Source: Purpureocillium takamizusanense
Taxonomy: Eukaryota > Ascomycota > Sordariomycetes > Hypocreales > Ophiocordycipitaceae
Assembly: GCF_022605165.1 (NCBI RefSeq)
Contig: NC_063074.1
Coordinates: forward strand, 585,501 to 649,500
Length of the DNA stretch: 64,000 bases
Direction: 5' to 3'
The notes under the pieces are model-generated. The model ran no database searches. It worked only from the letters and a program-made list of their open reading frames with translations, and was not told where the DNA came from. This document shows, piece after piece, positions 21,429-33,737 of the stretch. The position numbers and the translations under genes were made by a program. Position 1 is the stretch's first letter. Each line of letters begins with the position of its first letter.

Positions 21429-21862
21429 ATGGATGACCTGCTCCTGCACGCACCCCACAGCGGTCCTATAATGAATCCCTTGAACTCTGCGCCTTGTGTA
21501 CTATAGTCCCTGCAGATAGAGGACGGGAATGGTCAATCAGACATGTCTTTTGTGTCACTTTTGCAGTATTCTGATGGTTGTGTAATATCAATGGGACGAC
21601 CTGGCATGGCCGAAATGCAGCGGCCGCACCGCACCGGCCCGGCCATGTCCGACGGTGACCACCTACCATTGTCCGGGCCCGGAGGATGGGCTTCGGAGAT
21701 CAGGACCAGGGCCGGGGCGCTTATGTAAAGGCACGAAGAGGTGCTAGCTTATTAGTGCCCCAGCAACTGCCTCAGGTATGGCACGTGACTTGCCGTGCGC
21801 GTCGTGACTTCGGTCCCGTCGCGAAACCAATTAACGCGATTCTGCCTAGCAGAAGCGCGTCA
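21429..21862. promoter_or_regulatory. Intergenic, PDA1 3' flank and DNA ligase promoter
   Basis: 434 bp. The last 90 nt contain CACGTG-like sequence (GCACGTGAC at 21781-21789), CGCGAAA at 21820-21826, a CCAAT box at 21827-21831 and AACGCGA at 21833-21839. The GC-rich elements resemble MBF/SBF (G1/S) sites, which would suit a replication gene. Function is inferred. Confidence 0.4.
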
Positions 21863-24800
21863 ATGACTGGAGCTGTCGTCTTCAGTCGCAGCTGCAGCCT
21901 GCGGGCTCCTTCCTCATCAACCACTTACTGTTTCTTCAAGCTGGCCGCCCCAAGGATTTTTCGCAGCCTCCTGCGCCTTCACACGGTTCCGCAACCAGCT
22001 CTCTTCTACGCGAGAAGATTGTCCATCATGGCACCGAAGCAGGCGACCCTCGGGTACGTGAAGCCGAAGCAGAGCACGCTGGGGTGCGTGTGCACGGCGA
22101 ACGTTTTTCTTTCGCCAAAGGCCGTTGCCGCGCATGTTCTATGAGCTGACTCGCAATGTCTTTTCACCTGTCATAGCAAGTTCTTTGGCGCCAAAGCTGC
22201 GCCGCCGCAGCAGCAGACCAAGCTGAGCTTTGCCACAAAGGCGAAACCCGAGCCAAAGGATGAGCCGGTGGAGGGCGATGGAGAGGACGACGTGAGCGCC
22301 AAGGAAAACGCCGATCCGGACAAAGGTTGGTTCATTTCCAATTCTTGACCCTGTGAGGATGGTCTGTTCATTCAATTGCGGACGGGCTGACGTGCGTCAA
22401 GACACAAAGAAGCGTCTACGTGAGACGGACCAGAACGGAACGTCTAAGAATGAGAGCGAGGATGAGGATGCTGCCCCAGTAGCCAAGCGCGCAAGACGCT
22501 CACGGGTCAAGATTGAAGACGATGAGGACAGCGCTATGGAGGACAAGGCAGATAATCAAGAGAAGCCGGCCGTGGTAAAGAAGGAGAAGTCGCCTAGTCC
22601 TCAACGCAAGGCCAAACGGTCCAAGAGCCCCCGGGCAAAAAGTCGCCGCTCGAAAAGCCCATCGTCAGAGGCTGCCCAGCTGAAGAAGGAAGAGCCTGAG
22701 GAAATTGTCAAAGAGGAGTCTGCCGCCGAATCTGCGTCCGACGCAGAAGCAGAGATCGAAGCCGAAGAGGATGAAAAGCCTGAAGTTGCCGCGAAAGCTC
22801 GAGAGAAGATCCAGACACAGCTCAAGGCCAAGGCAAACCATCCATATCCGGATTGGAAAGCGGGAGACCCTGTGCCATACGCAGCGCTCTGTCAGACGTT
22901 CTCCCTGATCGAGATGACGACTAAGCGACTGGTGATTATGGAGCACTGTTCGCTTTTCCTTCGGCAGGTCATGCGACTGACCCCCGACGATTTGCTGCCC
23001 ACGGTGCTTCTCATGATCAACAAGCTTGCTCCCGACTATGCCGGCATTGAGTTGGGCATCGGCGAGTCACTCATCATGAAGGCCATTGGCGAGACCACTG
23101 GTCGCAGCTTGCAAGTCATCAAGACAGATCAGAAGGACATTGGCGACTTGGGCCTTGTTGCCGTCAAGAGCAGATCGACGCAGCCGACAATGTTCAAGCC
23201 CAAGCCTCTGACCGTACGCGGCGTTCATCAGGGACTGATGAACATTGCGACTGTAACCGGGAACGGTGCCCAGGGCAGAAAAGTGGATGGGATCAAGAAG
23301 CTCCTATCTGCGGCCGATGCGCGGTCCACGGGCAAGATAGATATCACGAAAGACAAGGGCGGGCCGAGCGAGGCCAAGTTTATTATCCGGTTCCTTGAGG
23401 GCAAACTTCGACTCGGCCTCGCCGAAAGGACGGTGCTCGTCTCCCTGGCTCAAGCGATTGTTTGTCACGAGGCAGACCAAAAGGGTAAGGTCCCAAGCAC
23501 AACGGACCTCGAAAACGGCGAATCAATTCTCAAGACTGTTTATAGGTAGGTTCACAAGATCCGCAGGCCCCAAGTCGATGCTAAAGCCTCGCAGTGAATT
23601 GCCGAGCTACGATGCTATCATTCCTGCAGTCTTGCAACACGGCATCAAGAACCTTCGAGACAACTGCAAGCTTCGGCCTGGCGTGCCGTTGAAACCCATG
23701 TTGGCCAAACCCACAAAGGCTATCACAGAAGTTTTGGACCGATTCGAAGGCCAAAAATTCACTTGCGAGTACAAATACGACGGCGAGCGAGCGCAAATTC
23801 ATTACGTCGCCAAGGATGCACCGCAAGAGCTGAGCCAAGAGACCGCTGGGGCCTCGAAAGAGGCAGCTGGTGGGGTTGCCAGCATCTTCTCTAGAAACTC
23901 TGAGGATCTTTCGAAGAAATATCCTGACATCCTTGCCAAACTTCATACTTGGGTCAAGGATGACACGAAGAGCTTTGTTCTCGATTGTGAGACCGTCGCT
24001 TGGGATATTCACGAAAAAAAGGTGCTTCCCTTTCAGCAGCTCATGACACGCAAGAGAAAAGATGTCAAGGTCGAGGACGTCAAAGTCAAGGTTTGCGTCT
24101 TTGCCTTCGACCTGCTCTATTTGAACGGCGAGCCTGTTGTGCAAAAGGCCCTCTGCGAGCGGAGAGAACTTCTACACCAAGCGTTTGTCCCGGTCGAGGG
24201 CGAGTTTGCGTTCGCGACGTCCATGAATGGTCAGGAGCTCGATGAGATCCAAATTTTCTTGGACGAGAGCGTGAAAGCCTCGTGCGAGGGACTCATGGTG
24301 AAAATGCTGGAGGGCACTGAGAGCGGATATGAGCCGAGCAAGCGTAGTCGGAACTGGCTAAAGGTAAAGCTTTCTCTGACTGGAAGACGGAACAGTTCGC
24401 TGACAGGTATCAGGTTAAAAAGGACTACCTCTCCGGCGTAGGTGACTCGCTCGATCTCGTCGTTCTGGGCGCATACCACGGCAAGGGGAAACGCACGTCT
24501 GTGTATGGCGCCTTTCTACTTGCATGCTACAATCCGTCCACCGAAACGTATGAGACCGTGTGCAATATCGGCACTGGCTTCTCAGAGCAGGTGCTCGAGG
24601 AGCTACATGCACAACTCTCAGAAATTCGAATTGAACGACCGAAACCGTTCTATTCACACTCCTCGGGCGGTCAGCATCAGCCAGATGTCTGGTTCGAGCC
24701 GCGATACGTCTGGGAGGTCAAGACAGCCGACCTCACACTTAGTCCCCGCTACAAAGCCGGCTCCAAGGAGGGGGTGGACCCTTCGGGCGAGAAGGGAATC

Positions 24801-24950
24801 AGCCTGAGATTCCCACGATTCATTAAGCTACGAGACGACAAAAAGCCAGACGCTGCTACCACGAGCAGACAGGTGGCCGAAATGTACAGGAAGCAGGAAA
24901 GCGTGACCAAGAACAAGGGGCCGTCGGTGGATGATGACTTTGATTATTAG
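21863..24950 (+). CDS. CDC9: ATP-dependent DNA ligase I, with two candidate in-frame starts
   Basis: Five exons: 21863 (or 22028)-22083, 22177-22325, 22402-23545, 23595-24363, 24414-24950. Starting at ATG 22028 gives 884 aa (MAPKQATLGYVKPKQSTLG), a nuclear form with a PIP-box-like QQQTKLSFATKAK. An in-frame ATG at 21863 adds 55 residues that are rich in Arg, Ser and hydrophobics with no acidic residue: a typical mitochondrial presequence. Then come an acidic/basic disordered region with SP repeats, the ligase DNA-binding domain (PYAALCQTFSLIEMTTKRL), the nucleotidyltransferase domain with the catalytic lysine in EYKYDGERAQ (K510 of the short form), and the OB domain (GVGDSLDLVVLGAYHGKGKR). 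The enzyme seals Okazaki fragments and repair nicks. Dual start use is inferred from sequence and from yeast CDC9. Confidence 0.95.
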
Positions 24951-25364
24951 CCGGCGTTGCTCCTGAGCTGCTTTCACATGTCAAAAAGCGGCCGAAAATC
25001 GTGAACCGGCGTGATGACAATTGCTGAATGTAGAAAACAAAGACACGAGCTTCACACGGGTTGGTGTAAGCCACGCATGGGACCGTGAATCTCGCTGTGA
25101 CACTTCATGCCACTTAACGCGCCTTTCATGCACGAAAGCCGCGTCGCTTCCGAATGGGGCTTAGCGGCTGCCAGGGACCACGCGAGCCCACCCACTTTTA
25201 CCCAAACCAGACGCGCCGCTTGGTCCATGCTGTTCACGTGACGTCCATCTCACTGAGAATTTCAAGAACTGAAGCGCGAAGCGCCCCTCAACGCCAAATT
25301 TTGCGGGTTACAAGATATCATCTTGTCGCTTTGCCAGCCTAATTGTCCCCTTTCAGCCGTCAAG
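24951..25364. other. Intergenic, ligase 3' flank and CTP synthase promoter
   Basis: 414 bp. Nothing gene-like. A short CT-rich stretch precedes the CTP synthase ATG. Confidence 0.45.
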
Positions 25365-27418
25365 ATGAAGTATGTTCTGGTCTCCGGAGGTATGTCGACC
25401 TTGAATCGTCTCGATGCGTCGGTTCTTTGTATGCTAATTGTGAATTTCAACAGGTGTTGTCAGCGGGGTTGGCAAGGGCATCATTGGTATGAATGACACG
25501 CAATTGATGTTGTCGTTTTCAGGATGGACGGCACTTGCTGACGCCACGCAGCCTCGTCAGCTGGGCTGCTGCTCAAGACGATCGGCCTGAAGGTTACGGT
25601 ACGCGTTGCGCTACTTTTCAGCTGACGGACTGTCTCGGGACCAGATGCTAATTGCTGGGCGCAGGCGATCAAGATTGACCCGTACATCAATGTCGATGCA
25701 GGCACGATGAACCCGAAGGAGTATGTCTCATACTGGGTTGACTTGTTATTATTTTCGTTTGCGGCTCACTAACGGCGCCGTCAAGGCACGGAGAGTGCTT
25801 CGTACTGAAGGATGGCGGCGAGACGGACCTGGACCTGGGTAATTATGAACGGTATGCGTATCCGGAGACCGTGTGCTGGGGCAACGGGCTGACTTTTTAA
25901 AGTTACCTCGGTCTCAACCTGACAAGAGACAACAACATCACCACGGGCAAGATCTACAAGCACGTCATTGAGAAGGAGCGAAGAGGCGACTACTTGGGCC
26001 GGACTGTCCAGGTCGTCCCCCACGTCACCAATGCCATCATCGAGCACATCGAGCGTGTGTCCCGGATTCCTGTCGACGACTCGGGCTCGGAGCCTGACGT
26101 GTGCATCGTCGAGCTGGGTGGCACCGTCGGCGACATTGAAAGCATGCCCTTTGTCGAGGCCCTGACCCAGCTCCGCCACAAGGCTGGCAAGGGCAACTTC
26201 ATCAACATCCACGTTTCGTACATCCCCATCGTGAACGGCGAGCAGAAGACGAAGCCGACTCAGCACGCGGTCAAGAGCGTCCGCAGTGCTGGCCTCATCC
26301 CAGACTTGGTTGCCTGCCGCTGCGAGCGCCCACTGGAAAAAGTCACCATCGCCAAAATCGCCCAGAGCTGTCAGGTTGAGGTCGAGCAGGTGGTTGCTGT
26401 TCGCGACATGCCTACCATCTACCAGGTGCCAATTCTGTTGGAGCATCAGGGTCTCCTCGAGCTTCTGCGCCAGCAGCTCGTCCTCGACAAGGTAGTCCTG
26501 ACTCCTGCGTTGGTCGCCAAGGGCAAGACCATCTGGAAGAAGTGGAACGAGATTATCCCCCAGGAGCATGCCGATAAGATCAACATTGCGCTAGTGGGCA
26601 AATACGTGGAATTGCCGGATGCCTACCTGTCCGTCGTCAAGTCGCTGGAGCACTCAGCCATGCGATGCGGTCGGAAGCTGAACCTTATCTGGGTCGACTC
26701 CGAGGAGCTCGAGGACAAGACGCAAAAGAGCGATCCTGTTGCCTTCTACAAGGCGTGGCATGAGGTCTCGACGGCGGCGGGTATCCTCGTCCCCGGCGGC
26801 TTCGGCCTCCGCGGCACCGAGGGCATGATCAAGGCCGCCCAGTGGGCTCGTGAGCGCAAGACGCCCTATCTGGGCATCTGCCTTGGCATGCAGATCGCTG
26901 TCATCGAGTACGCGCGACACGTCTGCCACAAGGCCAACGCCACCTCGGAGGAGTTTGACGCACAGGCCGAGAACCGTGCCATCATCTTCATGCCTGAGGG
27001 CTCCAAGGACACCATGGGCGGTACCATGCGCCTTGGCTCCCGCGAGACGCATTTCCAGGCCGGCAGCGAGTTCAGTAAGCTTCGCGCCCTGTACGGCGAG
27101 GCCCTGGTCATCGAGGAGCGCCATCGCCACCGCTACGAGGTCAACCCGGACATGGTCGAGGAGCTGGAAAAGGCCGGCCTCAACTTTGTCGGCAAGGACG
27201 ACTCGGGCCGCCGCATGGAGATCCTCGAGCTCAAGGACCACCCGTGGTTCGTCGGCGTCCAGTACCACCCCGAGTATCTGAGCCGCGTGCTGGACCCTTC
27301 GCGCCCGTACCTCGGCTTCGTGGCCGCGTCGGCCGGCTGCCTCGACCGTATCACCAAGGACGCTCTGAAGGAGAAGACGCTGGTCGTCAACGGCGCTCTG
27401 GATGACTCCAAGTTCTGA
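25365..27418 (+). CDS. URA7: CTP synthase (glutamine-hydrolysing)
   Basis: Six exons: 25365-25389, 25454-25486, 25552-25598, 25665-25720, 25786-25851, 25903-27418; 580 aa. The first five exons are 25-66 nt and all five introns (51-66 nt) lie in the first 540 nt. Splicing yields the invariant N-terminus [18 protein letters not shown] and [16 protein letters not shown], then [20 protein letters not shown]. The amidoligase domain occupies roughly residues 1-275. The C-terminal glutaminase domain has the nucleophile in YLGICLGMQ (C402) and the partner pair in VQYHPEY (H531, E533). It converts UTP to CTP with ATP and glutamine in the cytosol, the committed step for CTP and phospholipid precursors; the family forms filaments when inhibited. 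Confidence 0.97.
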
Positions 27419-28069
27419 GGGATGGCAAATCGAGGCGCGCACCGCCTGGATGCTGCAACTTGGACATATATATATGGGTGGCGAGCATGCTAATCGGGGA
27501 AAGGGGGAAGGCAAAGTTTCGAAACCCGCGGGGAGCGGAGGCTGATGTTTCTTATTCGGGTCGGGGTCGGCTTGGGGACATCATCACCACATATGGACGG
27601 CGGGACAATCACGTAGAATTGGGGAAGGCTCCTCATCGGCACGCAACACACACACACACAAAGGGGAGAGCCCGGGGCTGGGCAGGCTGATTTACGACTT
27701 ACATCATCTCTTGTCATATTTAGACCATACATTGCTAGAGGCGTTTTGTGCGCGCGCGGCGTCGGCGTGCCCGCGACATGATTAACCGGGAACCCTTGGA
27801 ACTCAAATAGGATACAATTCATAAAAGCTCACGGCGCTGCCGTCATGCTCTCAGGCTCTCCCGCTCTCACTCGCGCTCGCAAACTCGCCGCTCACCCAGA
27901 TCGCCCAAGGTGGGCGTGTCTCACGGGTCTTGACGCGAATCATCACATACATAAAGATGTGGTCATATTCACTGTCTCGTACAAGGATGCTTCAGAGCCC
28001 CAAATCTAAAATGTTGCGTAGCAATTCCCGCGCTACTAAGAGTCCGCAACGGCAGCCGCCCCCCATCTA
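27419..28069. other. Convergent 3' flanks of CTP synthase and CLC genes
   Basis: 651 bp between stop codons. It holds TATATATATG near 27465-27475, a short CA repeat near 27646-27660, and AT-rich 3' UTR-like sequence. No gene seen. Confidence 0.45.
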
Positions 28070-31000
28070 TTATAATATCGATGCGCGATCCTCCTCTCGT
28101 ATGCTCTCAGCGTCGTCATCATCCAGGCCGTCGCCGGCGCGCAGCAAGCCCCTCTCCTCGCGTGGCCCGTCTTCCCGCGTGGGGTTGTTACGCCGCCCAC
28201 CAGCCCCGGCCCCGGCTCCAGCCGTGTGCGATGGGGCCGCACCTCCGGTGCGGCGCGTCTCGTCGGCGCCGTTGAGGACGTACCAGACGTCCTTCTTCGT
28301 CAGGAGGCCCTGGAGGACGCCGCGATCGCTGAAGAGAACGTAGCGCAGACCGAGTTTCTGGAAATATGAGACGACCAGGTGCAGGTTCGTGCGCGAGGGC
28401 AGCGTGAGCGGTGTCTGGTCCATCCAGGGGCGCAGGTCCAGTGTCGTCCGCGGGTCGGCTAGGGGCTGGTGAGAGAAGAAGGCCTCCGTCTCCGGGGGCA
28501 ATGAACGCGGTGGGTGAGACGCGGTGCGGATGTTGTAGCTGAGTTCGGCGCGAGAGATGTAGCCAAGGAGAATCGCGTCGCGAGGATCAGAGATGACGGG
28601 GAATCCACGGTATGGATGCATCTCAAGGATCGAATTCAAAGACGAGATGGTATGCCCAGTAGCGGTAAGGACGACCAGGTCCTCAATGCGAGTCATGATC
28701 TGAGAGGCGGGGATGTCGGGGATGATCATTTCTTCGCTGTTGTCAAGGAATGGGTATTCGTTGAAGTGTATCCAGGACTCGTAGATTCCGCGGCGGGAGA
28801 AGGCATCACCAACCCACTTGGAGATCATGACGGCAATCATGATGGGCAAGACGTATGTCAGCGCACCCGTAAGTTCAAACATGATGACGACAATGGAGAC
28901 CGTCATGCGAGTCACGCCGGCGAGGGCTGCGGCAGCGCCAATGATGGCGTACGTTCCGGGCGTGATGCATGGGGCATCAGGCTCGCACGAAGCGAAGACG
29001 AAAAATTTGGGGTGGTTGGTTACCCAGATCTCCATGATGATGCCGACGGCGCGGCCGGTGAGCGCACCGATAGCCATGGACGGCAGGATTATGCCTGCAG
29101 GAATCTGGAGACCAAATGTGATGCAGGCGAGGAAGAAGCCCAGGACAGAGGCAAAAACGAGGAGGATGATGGTGCTAGCCGATGCCGCCCCTTTTTTGCA
29201 GAGTCCAATTTGATCATCCAGGAGTTGCGAGCAGTCAGAAAAGAGGTTTGAGACGAGCTCCGAGGTCTGGAGCTTCATGTAAAAGTTGGGGTAGTTGACA
29301 AGAGCCGTCAACAGTGCCACCAGGAGGACTTGGGCAATTGGGCCTGGAAGCCAAGGCCGGGCCTTCTTCCAGCGGGCAACGGTCATGTTCGCTTTGATGA
29401 AAAGACCACCATATACGCCCTGTGAACGAGTCAGCCAAACATTCCTTCCGTCCAACAAACACAGAGGCAGGTTGCTTACGCCTAAGATACCCAAAATTGC
29501 GTAGGGAATGAGTTCAAATCCATGCCAGTCGGTGTGGTACTTGGTCTGATACATGACAAGTTTGCCAGAGCGAAACGGGTCAAAAGCTTGCAGGGCAACG
29601 GCCGCAGTCATGGCGCATACAAAGCTTTGCCACATCGTCTTGTCTGGGAAGTAGTACGAGAGTTGCTAGACTACAATCAGTACGAGATGAATTAGCATGG
29701 CGGCGCTCGGCACTTGCTCACCTCGAGACTGAATAAAACACCGCCAATTGGTGATCCGAAAGCTACGGAAATACCTGAAGCTGCTGCAGCAGAAAGAACC
29801 TCGCGCTTCCGAGCTACGTTTGTCAGTTTCTCGCTCAGTGCCAGGGCTTCGGAGACTTACCTTCGTTGTTTCGAATGTTGCCAAATAATTTGATGAAGAG
29901 GTTGGCACAGCAGCAGGCAACGTGAACAAGAGGGCCTTCTTTGCCGAGCCACATGCCCGAGCCAACGGCCAGGATCTGGGGACGGTCAGTACAACGGTAC
30001 ATGTTGGATTACAAAGTCGGGTTTGACATACTAGCCCGAGAGACTTGGTTATCAGCGTCCAGGTCCCCAAGAAGCGGCGTATGACGAAGCCTCCAAGCAC
30101 GGTCTTGATCTCGGGGATGCCGCTGTGCTTGGCGTATATAGCATACTCTTTCACAAGTAGCGCAGCACAGTATGCCAACGAAACCTGGACAAGGTGTCAG
30201 TACCAGCAAGAGAGCCCCTAGGTCACCCGGGTGGCGCCACGTACGGAAAATAGGAGGAAGAAGATGTATCCAATAAACCACTTGCCGCCTGCAGAATGCA
30301 CGCTCAGGGCATCGCCCCACGTCTTCCAGCCGAGGCATTTGGATCCTTGGTCGTACCCGTAGCAACAGAAGCCCTTGTTGAGATAGAAGTGTCCGCCTTC
30401 GGGTCCGCTGGAGCAGAAGCCCAGCTTGAGGTCGCCGAGCCAGTCCGTAGTCACGTCGATCGCGGCAGCAATGGCGCCGACGAGCAGCCCTGTGAGGATG
30501 AGGATAACCCAGATTTGGCTGGCGTCAAGCAGGTGCTGAATGTACCCCATCAGCCCGCTGGCGCTCGAAGCGAGCACACGGAGGCGCTGGCGCTCCTTGG
30601 TGTATTCAAAGATCCAGTCGATGGCTGTCAGGTCCTCGTAGCCAACGCGCCGCCCAGGGCCCTCGGCGTACCAGTCCAGCGGCATGCCATCCTTGCTCGC
30701 GATGTTGAGGTTTGTCGTGTCGGACGACCGGTGCGACTGGCCTATCGCAAGGGAGGGCACGCTGGGGGTTTGGTGTCGCTGAGGCGAGGGCCCAATGTGC
30801 TGCGAACCGCCCGAGCCACTGCCGCTTGCGAAAGCAGAGAAGAACCGCGAGGGCGCAGAAAAGAAGGACGGCTTCTGCCTGCGCTTGAACGACAGCGGTG
30901 TGTTGAGCTCTTGGCGAATTGGGTCGTCGGCGAGTACATTGTCATCGTCGTCATCGTTGTCGCCATGACGCGCATCGTCGCCGACGAGGAAGTCGAGGTC

Positions 31001-31117
31001 GGCTCGGTCGTCGTCGGCCGAGGGCGGCGTGTTGGCCGGCACAGGCGAGAGGGAGGACGAAGATGCAGAGGCAAAGGCGTAGTCGTGCTGGGGAGCTCCA
31101 GACATGTTGCGGCTCAT
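28070..31117 (-). CDS. CLC-family chloride transporter/channel (ClC-3/Gef1 type)
   Basis: Six exons on minus: 31117-30245, 30184-30032, 29975-29861, 29813-29722, 29665-29480, 29419-28070; 922 aa. The first ~190 residues are cytosolic, with an acidic Asp run. Then come the CLC membrane domain, two CBS domains (from about residue 690; [20 protein letters not shown] and [19 protein letters not shown]), and a Gly/acidic tail. The anion-path signature [14 protein letters not shown] is intact with the gating glutamate E355. The position matching the ClC-ec1 proton glutamate E203 reads Q412 (GVLFSLEQLSYYFP), at the start of exon 5. Family members acidify or set chloride in endosomes, Golgi and vacuole. 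Whether this one exchanges protons is uncertain because of Q412. Confidence 0.93.
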
Positions 31118-31565
31118 CCCATCTTCTGGCCCGCGATGCGATGCGCCGGGAGGGGAACGAACGAGTGTGTCGCTGGGAGGTGTACCTACTAAGGAAGGAC
31201 AAGAGACTCTCAGCCACGCTGAGCCCTGTCCGGTGTGCTGTCACGTCACCAGCCCAGGCAAGCCAGGGCACTGGATGAATGGCTCCGGCTTCACTAGGTG
31301 CCGCTGAAGTGGGACGTTTAGCGTCGACCTGTCCACTGAAGCCGCGCGCCGTGTTGGTGATTGGCTCGTCGCAACCTCATGCCGTCGAAAGCGGCAGACA
31401 TCGCCGTAAAGATCTGGCTGCCAAGCCTGCCGTTGCAGACTCCCCATCTCAAGTTGGTACCTATGACAGAGGCTTGTGCCATTTCTCCCGGATATCTCTT
31501 GCCTCATCTGTTTCGCCACGTGCACCACGCTCTGCACACACATCGTACGGCCGCCCCTCGCCGTC
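31118..31565. promoter_or_regulatory. Shared divergent upstream region of CLC and neurochondrin-like genes
   Basis: 448 bp between divergent starts. No clear TATA box or repeat. Confidence 0.4.
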
Positions 31566-33632
31566 ATGGAGGAGGCGCAACCGATGGCCGGTCCGGCTGC
31601 AAACCCAGCTGGCGAGGCAAGCTCGAGCAGCGAAATACCCACCATTGTGAACATTCACGAGCTCCTTAGGACAAAAGATGACACCAAGCGCTTCGTGGGG
31701 CTCGCCATGCTCAAGTCGGTCCTCGACAACTCGCCACAGCTCCGCGAGGACCATCAACTTGTCCAGGCGCTCTGGTCCAGCATCTCGGCAAAGTTCCTCG
31801 ACAGGCTCCTGAAGACAGGCTCAAAATCCTCATCCAGTAACCACACTGCCAGGAACATGCTGGATCTGGCTGTCTCGGTGCTGCACACCTTCATTGCTCT
31901 CTTGCCACAAGAGTCCAGGGGCGAAGCAAAGTTGACGGGCAGGATACCTGGGCTGGTCAACGCGCTGCTATACAGGTATGAAGGCTGGGATTTCGTATCC
32001 GGTGCATTCTCTGACTCGTCTGTGCCAGCTCCGACGAGACGACGAACCAGGTTCTCCAGGTTCTTCACACCTTGGTCAGCACTCAGGGCGGGGCGCATGC
32101 TCTCGTGCAGGTCGAGGACCTCACCCCGCTCACCGAGGCTGCCCCGGCACATCCAGATGCCATGAACGTTCTGCGATTCGCGTGGCTCAACTCGATGACT
32201 ACCATCGACGACAGGAGGAATCTCTCCGTCAAGATAGACGAGACCCTCCAAAACCTGATTTCTTCCTTCACAGGCACAGACGCCGTCACGCTGCTCGATT
32301 TTCTCGGAGCGTTCCTTCGGCAGGCCGATTCAACAGTGCGTTTGAGCATTACCTTGGCCGCTTTGTCTTTAGTCAATCACCGCATGGTTACTAACGCTAT
32401 CTTAGATACTACCAGAAAACCCAAAGTGGCTTGAGGCTGTCGCTGCTGCCATCAGACGTCTCGTCACCAGCCGTCCAGCTCCTCAGGCACGCTCCGCTTA
32501 CACAAACGCCTCGGCTGCGCTACTACAGGCGTATCCCTCTAACGCACCCAAGCTCCTGTTCACCGACGACAAAAGCGATGACAGGCCCTTTGCTTTCTTA
32601 CTCATCAACCTCATGCTCATCGACATCCGCTCTTCCGCCCCAACTCTCCTAGAGAAGCTCAACACTCTAGACTATCCGCAGACGTCGCGCCGGCTGGCCT
32701 CTGCCTTTGACGTCATCTGCATCTTTGTCGGTTACCTCGTCCAGGCCCTAGAAGATGATACTCTTGAGACATTCGTCATGTCTCCAGATAGCCTACTCAA
32801 GTTGCGCAAGGGCATATCGGAAACCATGTCCGTGGCGATAGAATACCTGCGCGACAGGTGGGACGCGTCCATTGCCGGGGCCATGTGTCTGCACCCTGAT
32901 GCCCGGGCCGGCACCGCAGCGACATCGACGGGAACTCACTATACGCTAACATGGGACTCATTAGCCGACACGGCGGATGGCGATCCCTTTATTTTGTCAG
33001 CCGTCAGGGCTCTGGCGCTGTGGCTGCGCGAGGACGAGAACGAGCAGCTGAGAATGGAAGCCACCGGGCTGATCGACATGCTCATGGACCTCTACAAGGC
33101 CAGCACCGAGTCTGAGAAGCTCGACTTTAGATCACCCGTCCTCGTCGCCCTGGAGGCTCTCGTCACGCTCGATGAGGGGCGTGAGATACTGCTCCGTCAC
33201 AATGGGTGGCAGATCCTGGTGAAGGACTTGACGAATACTCTGCAAGCTGCCAAATCCAGAAGCTCGACATACGAAGCCAACGCGGCAAGAGGGGTCGAGA
33301 TCGTTCGCATCCTGCTCCAAATTGCAGAGCAGGAATCTAGCGGCACGGAAGAGGCATGGATGGATCTCATCACTGCGGTCGCCTCGTGGGATGCGTCGGC
33401 CACTCAGGAGTTGCGGCCCATTGAGCAGGAGTTTTCTGTGGCCGTGCTGCAACTATGCTGCACTCTCGTGGAGAGTGCGAGCGTCGGGATGAGGTCCAGA
33501 TACAAGCACTCCGTCAGCGCCATCAATGACATTGCAGGCCAGGTGAATAGCGGTCTTGGACCGCGGTCGGTCTTGCGTGAGGAGATGGAGGACGTACTGT
33601 CGACGCTGCGGGAGCTGGACGGGCAAATCTAA
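31566..33632 (+). CDS. Neurochondrin-domain (DUF1941) protein
   Basis: Three exons: 31566-31975, 32029-32335, 32406-33632; 647 aa. Introns are 53 and 70 nt; the second has a TTACTAAC branch. After a short disordered start (MEEAQPMAGPAANPAGEASS) the protein is a continuous alpha-helical repeat fold. It includes RFVGLAMLKSVLDNSPQL near residue 45, LDLAVSVLHTFIALL, then AFLLINLMLIDIRSSAPTLL and a C-terminal ARGVEIVRILLQIAEQE. This pattern and length match fungal neurochondrin-family proteins. Animal neurochondrin binds several membrane and signalling proteins; the fungal role is unknown, and I infer only a helical scaffold. It is convergent with the Vma22-like gene, with about 105 bp between stops. 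Confidence 0.85.
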
Positions 33633-33737
33633 CTCCAAGTGCCACATTAATGATAATGCCGCGATGGGCCCAACATGCTGCCGATGCATCAACTGTGATT
33701 ATAAGCAACGCGAGCGGTCCCAGACCCGTTCATGTCA

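Noticed and set aside
26654..27514. 286-codon minus-strand frame over CTP synthase
   Set aside because: Antisense shadow of a conserved exon.
30296..31192. 298-codon plus-strand frame over the CLC first exon
   Set aside because: Antisense shadow; the minus-strand CLC frame has clear conservation and splice sites.
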